DNA of 64,000 nucleotides from Chloroflexi bacterium 54-19. Lineage in GTDB: Bacteria > Chloroflexota > Chloroflexia > Chloroheliales > Chloroheliaceae. The notes under the pieces are model-generated. The model was not told the origin of the DNA and did not search any database. It saw only the letters and a program-made list of their open reading frames with translations. Both the position numbers and the translations under genes were made by a program. Positions 34,306 through 42,105 of this stretch are shown one piece after another. Every line of letters starts with the position of its first letter. The first letter of the stretch is position 1. The DNA lies in NCBI GenBank assembly GCA_001898225.1, contig MKTJ01000004.1, positions 62,001-126,000 of the forward strand, given 5' to 3'.

Positions 34306-35313
34306 ATGGCAATTGCGGTGTTCGGGGCCGGGGCGTTGGGAAGCCTTTTGGCCGGGTTGCTGCGCTTATCAAGGCCCGATGGTGAAATCTGGTTGGTCGG
34401 CGGGGAACATTCCGCCGCACACCTCGCCGCCATCGAAAAAGAAGGTTTGACTATCGAGTTTTCGCCGGAACTGGCCGCCCAGTGGTCGCCCGCAGCCCGG
34501 TTTAAGTCGTCGGTGGACGGTTATATCAGGGTCAAGGGGTTGCGGACCGCCACCGGCCAGGCCCAGGTGACAGGCAAAATTGGCCTGGCAATTGTCGCTT
34601 TTAAAAGCTATCAGACAAAAAAATTAGCCGCCCAAATCGCGGCCTGTCTCGATCCTGGCGGTATGGCTATAACGCTGCAAAATGGCCTCGGCAACCTCGA
34701 ATTGCTTCAAGCCGCGCTTGGACCCACTCGTGTTACACAGGTTGTTACTTCGCTGGGGGCAAGCTTGCTGGAGTCAGGCAGAATACGTTTCGCCGGGCTG
34801 GGTCTGACTGTCTTTTCCAGGGGAGAAATTTACGGGTTAAATAAGCCCCGGAATTACCGGGTGCAGGAACTTTTTGCCCAATTGGAAGATATTGGACTGC
34901 CTTTAGAGAAAAGTGAGAATTTGCAGAGCATACTCTGGGGCAAACTGGTCGTAAACACGGCCATCAACCCCCTAACCGCCTTGCTAAACTGTTCCAACGG
35001 GGCATTACTTGAAAATCCGGCCAGCCTTGATTTACTCGAAAGGGTTGCCGCCGAAACTGCCGGAATTGCCCGCCGCGCCAGAATCAAACTGCCTTATCCG
35101 TATAAAGATGCCCCCGCCCAGGCCCGCCACATCGCCGAGGTTACCGCCGCCAATACCAGTTCGATGCTGGCCGATGTCCGGCGGGGAAGCCCCACCGAGA
35201 TTGAGGCCATTAACGGGGCGGTGCTGCGGGTGGCCGAAAGCCTGGGTAAGGATGCTCCGCTAAACCGGACCCTCTATTTATTGGTCAAGGCGTTATCCAC
35301 AAAAGCAGTTTAG
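34306..35313 (+). CDS. panE: 2-dehydropantoate 2-reductase (ketopantoate reductase)
   Basis: A 335-residue NADPH-dependent reductase of the PanE/ApbA family, converting ketopantoate to pantoate for pantothenate and CoA. The NADP-binding motif is FGAGALGSLLAG (5-16). The family block KSYQTKKLA near 103-111 carries the lysine region, and LQNGLGNLE near 124-132 matches the conserved NG motif. The C-terminal helical domain has LWGKLVVNTAINPLTALL and ends with SPTEIEAINGAVLRVAE, the family signature. Other pantothenate genes are not near. PanE family members can act on other 2-keto acids, so the substrate is likely but unproven. Confidence 0.88.
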   Translation: MAIAVFGAGALGSLLAGLLRLSRPDGEIWLVGGEHSAAHLAAIEKEGLTIEFSPELAAQWSPAARFKSSVDGYIRVKGLRTATGQAQVTGKIGLAIVAFKSYQTKKLAAQIAACLDPGGMAITLQNGLGNLELLQAALGPTRVTQVVTSLGASLLESGRIRFAGLGLTVFSRGEIYGLNKPRNYRVQELFAQLEDIGLPLEKSENLQSILWGKLVVNTAINPLTALLNCSNGALLENPASLDLLERVAAETAGIARRARIKLPYPYKDAPAQARHIAEVTAANTSSMLADVRRGSPTEIEAINGAVLRVAESLGKDAPLNRTLYLLVKALSTKAV

Positions 35314-35333
35314 AACCTTTTTTCCAAAATAAT

Positions 35334-35362
35334 TTACCTTTCAAGGTCAAAAATGTTATAAT
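35334..35362 (+). promoter_or_regulatory. Candidate promoter of mutS
   Basis: A perfect TATAAT at 35357-35362, preceded with 17-base spacing by a weak -35 (TTACCT, 35334-35339). It lies about 80 bases before the mutS start. Confidence 0.5.
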
Positions 35363-35440
35363 AGCGCCTAACCAGCAGCCTCCGGCTAATTTTTTATAAC
35401 AAAAATCCAGTCGCCCCATATATTCACGAAGGAAAAGAGC

Positions 35441-38197
35441 ATGGCCGAAACCGAAATGAACCGGCAATACAAGCAAATCAAGGCCCAATACCCCGACGCC
35501 ATTCTTTTCTTCCGGCTGGGCGACTTTTACGAAACTTTTAACGAGGACGCCGAAATCTGCCACCGCGAACTCGGCCTGACCCTGACCCACCGGGCTATGG
35601 GCAAGGACAAAGGCAACGACATGCCGATGGCCGGTCTGCCCTACCACTCGATTGACCGCCATCTACCCAAGCTTATCGAGCGAGGCTTCAAGGTCGCCAT
35701 TTGCGAGCAGATGACCAAGCCGGGCGTGAAACTGGTCAAACGCGAGGTTATCCGGGTCGTGACGCCGGGAACCATCCTCGAAGACGAGATGTTGCTTTCC
35801 AAGCGCAACAACTTCCTGGCCGCGCTCTATCTAGAGGAAAAAGGGGCCGGTCTGGCTTACGCCGATATTACGACCGGGGAATTCCTCTGCACCCAGCTAA
35901 ACGAAAACTCTGCGGAAGAACTCCGCAACGCCCTCAAGACCGAGTTGGCCCGGATTGCCCCTTCCGAAGTGCTGGCCCCCAAACGCCCGGCCCGCCGCCA
36001 CCAGCGTCCCGAAACCCTCTTTGCCGAGGAAGAAGACGCCCTGGCTCCCTACCTGGCTCTCCTGCCCAACCAGCAGGATGATGGCCGGGGCCTGACCCCA
36101 CTTGAAAGTTATAACTGGCAGGAGGACGAAGCGACCCGCACCCTCAAGGAGCATTTCGAGGTCGGTTCGCTGGCCGGGTTCGGGGTGGAGGGTCTGCCCC
36201 TGGCGGTACGGGCGGCGGGGGCGCTGGTCAGCTATCTCAAGGAAACCCAGAAGTCGGCCCTGGGGCGGCTCAATCCCCTGGTGACCTACTCGACTCACAA
36301 ATACATGGCGCTCGATGTCCAGACCCGTCGCAACCTGGAACTGAGCGAAAACCGGCGGAGCGGCTCCCGCAAGATGTCCCTCTTTGGCGTCCTCGACCAG
36401 ACCCTGAGCGGTATGGGCGGGCGCATGCTACATCGCTGGCTGAACCAGCCCTTGCTCGACCTGGGCCGGATTGTGGCCCGCCAGGAAGCGGTGGCGGCTT
36501 TCTTTAGCAACACCCACCTGCGCGAGAGCGTCCGGGCCTTACTGAGTGAGGTGGACGACGTGGAAAGATTCGGGTCCAGGGCGGCCATGCAGGTCGCCTC
36601 TCCCCGCGAGATGCTTGGCCTGTTGCAAACCCTCGAACTGGTCCCGGCCTTTCACGCCCTTTTCGGTGAGGCCACCGAGGAAGTCCAGAAGATTTTCAAG
36701 CCGTTACTCTCGCGCCTTCATACCTGCGAAGACCTGGTCAAGCTGTTGCAAATCGCCCTCCCCGAAGACCCTCCCGGCAAGAAATGGACGAAAGGGGCTA
36801 TCCGGGATGGTTTCTCGGCGGAGTTGGACCGCCTGCGGACTATTTCCACCAATGGGACCAGTTGGGTTGAGGATTTTAAAAAGCGGGAAATCGAGCGGAC
36901 CGGTATTAGCAGCCTGAAAGTGAATTTCAACTCGGTCTTCGGCTACTATATCGAGGTAACGGCCTCGAACATGGCGAAGGTCCCGGCGGACTATATCCGC
37001 AAGCAAACCATCGCCAACGGCGAGCGTTATATCACGCCTGAACTAAAGGACATGGAGACCCAGATTCTTAACGCCCAGGAGCGCATCGAAGAACTGGAAG
37101 CCGACCTTTTCAAAAAGGTCCTGGGAACGGTTGCTCAATCTCTGCCGCAGTTGATGGAAGTGGCCTCAGCCCTGGCCCACCTCGACGTGTTCGCAGCCCT
37201 GGCCCATGTCGCTGTTAACAACAACTATTGCCGCCCGGTCCTCAACGACAGCAAGGCTTTACTGATAAAGGGCGGACGGCACCCGGTGGTGGAGCAGGCC
37301 GGTTCCGACATGATTTTCGTGCCGAACGACTCCTGTCTGAACAGCGACCAGGAGCAGATTTTGATTATCACCGGGCCGAACATGGCCGGTAAGTCGGTCT
37401 ATCTGCGCCAGGTGGCCGTGATTGCCCTGATGGCACAAATAGGCTCGTTTGTCCCCGCCGATTCGGCGACTATCGGCCTTGTGGACCGTATCTTCACGCG
37501 GGTAGGGGCCCAGGACGATATTGCGACCGGCCAGTCTACCTTTATGGTCGAGATGGTCGAAACCAGCTATATCCTTTCCCACGCCACCAATCGTTCGCTG
37601 GTCATCCTCGACGAGGTGGGCCGGGGCACAAGCACCTATGACGGCCTGGCGATTGCCCAGGCGGTGGTAGAGTATATCCATAACAACCCCCGTTGCGGTG
37701 CGAAGACCCTTTTTGCCACCCACTATCACGAGCTTATCGAGTTAGCCCAGGTCTTACCGCGTGTCCGCAATTTTAATATGGCCGTCCGCGAGGATGCAGG
37801 CAAGGTGATTTTCATGCGGAAAGTCTTGCCCGGTGGGGCGGACCGCTCCTATGGGATACACGTGGCCCAACTCGCCGGACTGCCTCGTCCGGTCATCAGG
37901 CGGGCCGAAGAACTGTTGGCCCTGCTGGAAAGCCAGCGCACCGAATTGGAAGCTGCTTCCGGTGGCTCGGCGGTCCGGCAGGGTCGCAACGGTTCGGCCC
38001 GGCCCCAGGCTGTTGACCCCCGGCAGCAAATGAGCCTCTTTGCCCCGGTCGCGACCCTGTCCGCCGAACCCGCTCCCGAACACCCGGCCCTGGCCGAGTT
38101 GCGCCAGTTAAAGGTCATGGAGTTGACCCCCATCGAAGCCATGAACAAGCTTTACGAACTCCAGCGCAAAATAAAAGAGGCCGGGCAGGAAAGTTAA
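35441..38197 (+). CDS. mutS: DNA mismatch repair protein MutS
   Basis: A 918-residue MutS that recognises base mismatches and small loops. Domain I has FFRLGDFYETF (25-35), with the Phe-x-Glu mismatch-reading motif (FYE). The connector, lever and clamp domains follow. The ATPase domain has Walker A GPNMAGKS near 645-652, LVILDEVGRGTSTYDG near 723-738 and the ATHYHEL block. The C-terminal tail holds a beta-clamp-binding motif, QMSLF, at 863-867. ATG 35441 has GAAGGAAAAGAG upstream. mutL is not adjacent. A weak GGCCGGGC/GCTCGGCC hairpin overlaps its 3' end. Confidence 0.97.
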   Translation: MAETEMNRQYKQIKAQYPDAILFFRLGDFYETFNEDAEICHRELGLTLTHRAMGKDKGNDMPMAGLPYHSIDRHLPKLIERGFKVAICEQMTKPGVKLVKREVIRVVTPGTILEDEMLLSKRNNFLAALYLEEKGAGLAYADITTGEFLCTQLNENSAEELRNALKTELARIAPSEVLAPKRPARRHQRPETLFAEEEDALAPYLALLPNQQDDGRGLTPLESYNWQEDEATRTLKEHFEVGSLAGFGVEGLPLAVRAAGALVSYLKETQKSALGRLNPLVTYSTHKYMALDVQTRRNLELSENRRSGSRKMSLFGVLDQTLSGMGGRMLHRWLNQPLLDLGRIVARQEAVAAFFSNTHLRESVRALLSEVDDVERFGSRAAMQVASPREMLGLLQTLELVPAFHALFGEATEEVQKIFKPLLSRLHTCEDLVKLLQIALPEDPPGKKWTKGAIRDGFSAELDRLRTISTNGTSWVEDFKKREIERTGISSLKVNFNSVFGYYIEVTASNMAKVPADYIRKQTIANGERYITPELKDMETQILNAQERIEELEADLFKKVLGTVAQSLPQLMEVASALAHLDVFAALAHVAVNNNYCRPVLNDSKALLIKGGRHPVVEQAGSDMIFVPNDSCLNSDQEQILIITGPNMAGKSVYLRQVAVIALMAQIGSFVPADSATIGLVDRIFTRVGAQDDIATGQSTFMVEMVETSYILSHATNRSLVILDEVGRGTSTYDGLAIAQAVVEYIHNNPRCGAKTLFATHYHELIELAQVLPRVRNFNMAVREDAGKVIFMRKVLPGGADRSYGIHVAQLAGLPRPVIRRAEELLALLESQRTELEAASGGSAVRQGRNGSARPQAVDPRQQMSLFAPVATLSAEPAPEHPALAELRQLKVMELTPIEAMNKLYELQRKIKEAGQES

Positions 38198-38321
38198 TTT
38201 CCCCGCTCGGCCCTTACTTCCAGGTTAATTTTGCCCCTGTTTTTAAGCATTGGTCGGGCTTTTATTAATCCTTGCGAAATTAGAACCCGGTGCTTACGCC
38301 ACCGGTGCTGCTACGACCTAG

Positions 38322-38365
38322 ATTCCGCCAACGCGATTGCGCCAGCGTGGCGTGCGACGCGGAAT
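38322..38365. repeat. REP-like hairpin ending in CGGAATGAC
   Basis: The outer arms are ATTCCGC (38322-38328) and GCGGAAT (38359-38365). An inner perfect hairpin is CGCCA-GCG-TGGCG (38340-38352). G+C-rich, in the mutS-M20 gap and directly before a short-period repeat tract. Confidence 0.5.
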
Positions 38366-38380
38366 GACAAAGTGGTTCCC

Positions 38381-38440
38381 ACTGACTTCTGGCCTCTGAC
38401 TTTTGCCTACTAAAAACTAAAAACTGAAAACTAAATACTT
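38381..38440. repeat. Short-period repeat tract (CTAAAAACTAAAAACTGAAAACT type)
   Basis: Units ACTGACTTCTGGCCTCTGAC followed by CTAAAAACTAAAAACTGAAAACTAAATAC. It is the reverse-complement type of the tract at 33937-34014. Confidence 0.6.
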
Positions 38441-38458
38441 TTTTCCGTTTAACGAGCT

Positions 38459-39682
38459 TTATTGTCCTTTGACGACCCCTTTCGCGGTCAGGTCGGCAAA
38501 CTCCTGTTTGGCCCGGGCGAGCAACCCCGGTTTTACCAGCAAGTCAAGGGCGGTAAGAGCCATCGCCTTTGCGGCGTTGAGCATAGCCTGTTGCCCCACG
38601 TCCGACCCGGCGGCTTCCCGGAACTCTATGGTGTGGGCGCTAATTCCGACCGGGGCAATCGCCAGGTAAGGTTGAATCGAGGGCAGGGCCTGGCTGACGT
38701 TCCCCATATCGGTACTGCCGGAGCCGAAGCGGTCTTCCGTGGCAATTTCCACCCCCAATTTTTCCAGTTTCTCGGCAAAAATCTTACCCATAACACTGTT
38801 GGTGACCAGGTTATCGTAGCGGCTGGGCTCGATAATGTTAAATTCGAGCGTCGCCCCGGTCGCCAGGGCGGCCCCCTCCGCGCAACGCCGGAATCTTTCC
38901 AGCACCTCGTCGGCATACTGGCGGTCGGCAGCCCGGATGCTAAACTGGGCGCTGGCGTAGTCGGGGATAATATTGGCAGCCTGCCCGCCGTTGGTAATAA
39001 CGCCCATCACGCGGGCATCGTCGCGCAGTTGCTGGCGCATGGCGTTGATGGCGTTATAGGTCTGGATAACCCCATCCAGGGCGTTGATGCCTTTGTGCGG
39101 AGCCGCCGCGCCGTGACTGGCCCGCCCGTGAAAGATGATATTGACGCGGGTGGAGGCCAGCGAATCGCTGTGGATGATGTTGGTAGTGGAGGGGTGGAAA
39201 AGAATAGCCGCGTCCACGTCTTTGAAAGCGCCGCGCTGGACCATCACCACTTTCCCGCCACCACCTTCCTCGGCAGGTGTCCCAAAAATCGCGACCCGGC
39301 CCGGCAATTTGTCCACGATACCGCGCAGGCCCAGGCCCGCGCCCAGGGCGGCGGTCGCCATCAGGTTATGCCCGCAGGCGTGGCCGATGACCGGCAAGGC
39401 GTCGTACTCGGCCAGGATTGCGATGGTGGGACTCGGTTTATCTCCGGCATAGGCCACGAAAGCGGTATCTATATCGGCGGCTTTTCGCTGGACCTGGTAC
39501 CCGTTTTCTTCGAGTTTCGAGGTCAGCAAAGCCGACGCCTTGTATTCCTGGTAGGCGGTTTCGGGGTTGGAGTGAATAGTCCGGCTGACCTCTATTAGTT
39601 CTGGTTGCAGGCGGTCAATGGTTTGCAGCACCTGGCTTTCCAGGGTGGTATAGTCGCTGGAATTTATGGTTTCATTAGACAT
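38459..39682 (-). CDS. M20 family amidohydrolase/peptidase (ACY1L2/AbgB-like)
   Basis: A 407-residue zinc hydrolase of the M20D amidohydrolase group. Metal and catalytic motifs: AILAEYDALPVIGHACGHN near 87-105, the catalytic Glu in TPAEEGGGGK near 134-143, and a His in ASHGAAAPHKG near 188-198 in the dimerisation domain. SAHTIEFREAA near the C-terminus carries the last zinc ligand. Relatives hydrolyse aminoacyl or peptide amides such as p-aminobenzoyl-glutamate. The gene is monocistronic on the minus strand, with a small inverted repeat just before its start. Confidence 0.88.
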   Translation of the reverse strand: MSNETINSSDYTTLESQVLQTIDRLQPELIEVSRTIHSNPETAYQEYKASALLTSKLEENGYQVQRKAADIDTAFVAYAGDKPSPTIAILAEYDALPVIGHACGHNLMATAALGAGLGLRGIVDKLPGRVAIFGTPAEEGGGGKVVMVQRGAFKDVDAAILFHPSTTNIIHSDSLASTRVNIIFHGRASHGAAAPHKGINALDGVIQTYNAINAMRQQLRDDARVMGVITNGGQAANIIPDYASAQFSIRAADRQYADEVLERFRRCAEGAALATGATLEFNIIEPSRYDNLVTNSVMGKIFAEKLEKLGVEIATEDRFGSGSTDMGNVSQALPSIQPYLAIAPVGISAHTIEFREAAGSDVGQQAMLNAAKAMALTALDLLVKPGLLARAKQEFADLTAKGVVKGQ

Positions 39683-39699
39683 TTTTAATCCTCAATCTA

Positions 39700-39720
39700 C
39701 CTTTAACTTCGTGTTAAAGG
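39700..39720. promoter_or_regulatory. Perfect inverted repeat just upstream of the M20 gene
   Basis: CCTTTAAC and GTTAAAGG form 8-bp perfect arms around TTCGT, about 18 bases before the M20 start codon. It could be an operator or a leader hairpin blocking the ribosome site. Confidence 0.45.
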
Positions 39721-39923
39721 CCCAAATAGATTCGAAATGTTTTAACAAGGTGTTCGTCCGGTGAATCAAATTGGTAAAACTTGATGCCACAGATAGAGCA
39801 TATTTAGCTGACCGCATAATACAGCAACAGGATAAGAAATTGCCAGATTCAACGGGATGAGGCGGATAACCGGGCTTTGGGGGAAAGGTAGAAAAGATGA
39901 AAATAGAGATGAGGTATAAAAGC

Positions 39924-39959
39924 GAAAAGCCGACAAACCTTGCGGCTTCTCGGCTTTTC
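39924..39959. terminator. Terminator-like hairpin
   Basis: A 10-bp perfect stem, GAAAAGCCGA (39924-39933) with TCGGCTTTTC (39950-39959), around a 16-base loop. It is flanked by A and T runs, so it could stop transcripts from either side. Confidence 0.5.
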
Positions 39960-40125
39960 TATCAATGCTGCTATTGAAATGAAATCCTGATACAATTGGT
40001 AACATCTTGCGATGCAACCGCTTCAATTATTGTCCTTGCGAACTCCTTTTGAAAAGTATTTCGGCTCACTTCAGCAACGCTGACCTTTTAATGGTACAAA
40101 AGAAATCAAAATGAGTCAATAGATT

Positions 40126-40169
40126 TTGTCCACGACCTTTCCACATGGTTTTGCACATAGTTATCCACA
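40126..40169. promoter_or_regulatory. Phased cluster of four DnaA-box-like 9-mers
   Basis: TTGTCCACG (40126), CTTTCCACA (40137), TTTTGCACA (40149) and TTATCCACA (40161) start 11, 12 and 12 bases apart, all in the same direction. The last matches the classical DnaA box exactly; the first three differ by two or more bases. An A+T-rich stretch follows. Confidence 0.4.
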
Positions 40170-40192
40170 TTATTTTGGGCATTTTGCTGGAA

Positions 40193-40230
40193 ACAGTAGT
40201 CAGAAACCAGAAGTCAGAGGTCAGTTAGCG
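40193..40230. repeat. Short-period repeat (CAGTAGTCAGAAACCAGAAGTCAG type)
   Basis: AGT/CAG-type units similar to those at 33937-34014 and 38381-38440. Confidence 0.5.
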
Positions 40231-40243
40231 AAGAAATTGTCAC

Positions 40244-40272
40244 ACCCGAAGGGCGCGCGTCGCGCGTCGGGT
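40244..40272. repeat. G+C-rich hairpin ACCCGA...TCGGGT
   Basis: Perfect 6-bp outer arms ACCCGA (40244-40249) and TCGGGT (40267-40272) enclose alternating GC sequence (GGGCGCGCG TCGCGCG). It is a REP-like element among A+T-rich repeats. Confidence 0.45.
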
Positions 40273-40344
40273 AGTCGAGAAATCTTGGGTACCCATGTCA
40301 GGCGCTATGTAAGTACCTTTGGCAAATGTTTCCTAATAGACCTG

Positions 40345-40407
40345 GCCAGTGAGCCGGGGTTCTACGCTTTGCTCAGGACGGCAATAGAGGATTGGGGTTT
40401 CACTGGC
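40345..40407. ncRNA. Possible structured element GCCAGTGA...TCACTGGC
   Basis: 8-bp perfect arms (40345-40352 with 40400-40407) enclose 47 bases. Its right arm runs into the 7-bp tandem repeat. The arms share the CCAGT core of the element at 34035-34095. The evidence is structural only. Confidence 0.3.
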
Positions 40408-40433
40408 TACTGACTACTGACTACTGACTACTG
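40408..40433. repeat. 7-bp tandem repeat TGACTAC
   Basis: Three full and partial flanking copies of TGACTAC in direct order, ending 10 bases before the rpsP -35 element. Confidence 0.75.
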
Positions 40434-40443
40434 CCCCGTGAGG

Positions 40444-40472
40444 TTGACATTGAGGTCACCAGACGGTATAAT
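40444..40472 (+). promoter_or_regulatory. Perfect consensus sigma-70 promoter of the rpsP operon
   Basis: TTGACA (40444-40449), a 17-base spacer, then TATAAT (40467-40472), 79 bases before the rpsP start. All twelve promoter bases match consensus. Confidence 0.9.
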
Positions 40473-40551
40473 CTTGTTTCGCGAGTTGACTATATTACCG
40501 GCCACTCGACTACTAAATGTGAACTGATAAATTACTTGGAGGAATATTTAG

Positions 40552-40851
40552 GTGGTAAAGATTAGATTGAAGCGCATGGGAGCCAAGAAAGCTCCTTTTT
40601 ATCGCGTGGTTGTGGCCGAAAGCACCTCCCCCCGCGATGGCCGCTTCAAGGAAATACTTGGCGTTTACAACCCGGTGACCGAACCCGCCGAAGTCAAAAT
40701 TGATATTGAACGCGCCCGTTACTGGTTGAGCGTTGGCGCGCAGCCGACCGACCGGGTCGCCCGCTTGCTCAAGTTCAACGGCATCGACGAAATTCAGTTG
40801 AAGTTCCGGCCTACCCCGGCTGCCAAACCCGCCAAAGCGGCTAAAGAGTAA
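40552..40851 (+). CDS. rpsP: 30S ribosomal protein S16
   Basis: A 99-residue S16. The family N-terminus is [23 protein letters not shown], followed by [16 protein letters not shown] and [21 protein letters not shown] short Ala/Lys-rich tail follows, as in other phyla. The start is GTG 40552 with GGAGG at 40538-40542. It is the first gene of the rpsP-khpA-rimM set, driven by a perfect consensus promoter. Confidence 0.97.
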   Translation: MVKIRLKRMGAKKAPFYRVVVAESTSPRDGRFKEILGVYNPVTEPAEVKIDIERARYWLSVGAQPTDRVARLLKFNGIDEIQLKFRPTPAAKPAKAAKE

Positions 40852-40935
40852 TTTTACCGCCGGGCGCGCTTGCCCGGTCACCGCTTTTGCGACTTAATAC
40901 AGTGCGCAAACGACAACACGAGGGCTAGGGAGATA

Positions 40936-41166
40936 ATGAAAGACTTAATTTTATACATGGCGCAGTCCCTGGTGGATGACCCTGGTGCAGTCCAGGTTCG
41001 CCAGATTGAAGGCACTCACTCGGTAATTATCAAACTGGCGGTAGCCCCCGACGATATGGGCAAGGTTATCGGCAAGCAGGGCAAAATTGCCAAGGCGATG
41101 CGGACTTTGTTAGCTGTAACGGCAGCTCGTGAAGGCAAACGCGCCACCCTCGAAATTCAATCCTAG
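40936..41166 (+). CDS. khpA: KhpA-like KH-domain RNA-binding protein
   Basis: A 76-residue single KH-domain protein (YlqC/KhpA family), usually paired with KhpB in RNA binding and cell-division control. The GxxG-type RNA-binding loop is visible as VIGKQGKIAKAMRTLL near 46-61. The N-terminal MKDLILYMAQSLVDDP is the family start. ATG 40936 is chosen over the earlier frame opening at 40870 because AGGGAG precedes it and homologues begin here. It lies between rpsP and rimM, the standard position. A hairpin follows. Confidence 0.92.
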   Translation: MKDLILYMAQSLVDDPGAVQVRQIEGTHSVIIKLAVAPDDMGKVIGKQGKIAKAMRTLLAVTAAREGKRATLEIQS

Positions 41167-41193
41167 CCTTTGGCCGTCTTTTGATTGAAATGA

Positions 41194-41225
41194 CGGGCCA
41201 CTTGCTTTTTCCGGCAGGTGGCCCG
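41194..41225 (+). terminator. Hairpin between khpA and rimM
   Basis: CGGGCCACTTGC pairs with GCAGGTGGCCCG with one mismatch. The T-rich bases lie in the loop and only weakly downstream, so it may attenuate or process the operon mRNA rather than end it. Confidence 0.5.
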
Positions 41226-41322
41226 CTTTAGCTTATTTTACCGCCCTGATAGGTTTGCTCTAAATCCCTCAATCCTGAAAAGGTTTGAGAGGAGCAACCG
41301 GGCAGTAAATTTGTAGGAGTTT

Positions 41323-42102
41323 ATGCCGGAAAATAAAAAGCCAGGCAACCGTAACTTTAACGGCCCTCGCCGGAATAGTTCTACCCGGCCCGGTTCCAAT
41401 TCGGGCGGTTCGACCCCCCGCACCCGGACCAACCGCACCGCTAATTCTACTCGCGGTCCCAGGAACCAGGCCGCTTCTTCCGCCAATCGCCCTTCACCCC
41501 AGGTTGCTCTACCCGTGGAACGCCCGGATGACGAATTTGAATCCCAGGACTCGCTTTATTCTACCGGACCGGAACAACCCGAATATGTGACCATCGCCCA
41601 GATTACTGCCCCTTTTGGTCTGCGCGGGGCCGTTAAGGCTACTATCCGGACCGACTTCCCGGACCGTTTCGAACAGTTGGAAGAGGTTTATATCGCTCCG
41701 CCCGGCGCCGCCAATATCGTTAACTGGGAGCGCAAACAACTTCTTTCGGCCAAGCTGCAAAACGACAAAGTTGTGGTCCTGCGTTTTGAGGGTCTGACCA
41801 AAGTTGAACAGGTCGAGAGTTTGCGCGGTTACAACGTGGCGGTCCCTTATTCTGAAACAGTCCCATTGCCGGAAGGCGAATACTATATCTTCCAGATTAT
41901 CGGTCTGGATGTCTATAGCACCGAGGATGTCTACATTGGCAAAGTCGTGAATGTCGAGCGTATGCCCGCCAATGATGTCTACAGCGTGCGCGGCCCTCTA
42001 TCCAAAAACGACGTTTTAATCCCGGCGGTCAAGGATATTGTTAAAAACATTGACCTCGATACCGGGCGCATGACCATCGAACTGCTGGAAGGCCTGGTCT
42101 GA
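41323..42102 (+). CDS. rimM: Ribosome maturation factor RimM with long disordered N-terminus
   Basis: A 259-residue RimM that assists assembly of the 30S head with ribosomal protein S19. The core begins near residue 85 with YVTIAQITAPFGLRGAVKATIRTDFPDRF and runs through the PRC barrel (YYIFQIIGLDVYS, VYSVRGP, VLIPAVKDIVKNIDLDTGRMTIELLEGL). The first about 80 residues are an Asn/Arg/Ser/Pro-rich extension absent from most RimM proteins, probably disordered and possibly RNA-binding. ATG 41323 has GTAGGAG upstream. trmD, which often follows, is absent; a small membrane protein gene begins 3 bases after the stop. Confidence 0.93.
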   Translation: MPENKKPGNRNFNGPRRNSSTRPGSNSGGSTPRTRTNRTANSTRGPRNQAASSANRPSPQVALPVERPDDEFESQDSLYSTGPEQPEYVTIAQITAPFGLRGAVKATIRTDFPDRFEQLEEVYIAPPGAANIVNWERKQLLSAKLQNDKVVVLRFEGLTKVEQVESLRGYNVAVPYSETVPLPEGEYYIFQIIGLDVYSTEDVYIGKVVNVERMPANDVYSVRGPLSKNDVLIPAVKDIVKNIDLDTGRMTIELLEGLV

Positions 42103-42105
42103 GAA

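Larger units (their letters stand above)
39683..40551. other. Large repeat- and structure-rich intergenic region upstream of rpsP
   Basis: An 869-base gene-free stretch between the M20 gene (minus) and rpsP (plus). In order it holds the M20 leader inverted repeat, an A+T-rich part, a terminator-like hairpin (39924-39959), a phased cluster of DnaA-box-like sites (40126-40169), a short repeat tract (40193-40230), two hairpins (40244-40272 and 40345-40407), a 7-bp tandem repeat (40408-40433) and a consensus promoter (40444-40472). Open frames here (for example plus strand 40126-40413) lie across the repeats and have no coding character. Confidence 0.6.

Noticed and set aside
34125-34433. Minus-strand frame of 102 codons
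   Set aside because: It overlaps the well-supported panE start in another frame and shows no domain pattern.
40126-40413. Plus-strand frame of 95 codons
   Set aside because: It runs through DnaA-like sites, repeats and hairpins and has no protein-like pattern.
40408-40433. CRISPR array
   Set aside because: Repeat unit is 7 bp with no spacers; it is a simple tandem repeat.
39683-40551. Chromosomal replication origin
   Set aside because: Only one perfect DnaA box in the cluster; dnaA, dnaN and rpmH are not near; other perfect boxes occur inside genes by chance.
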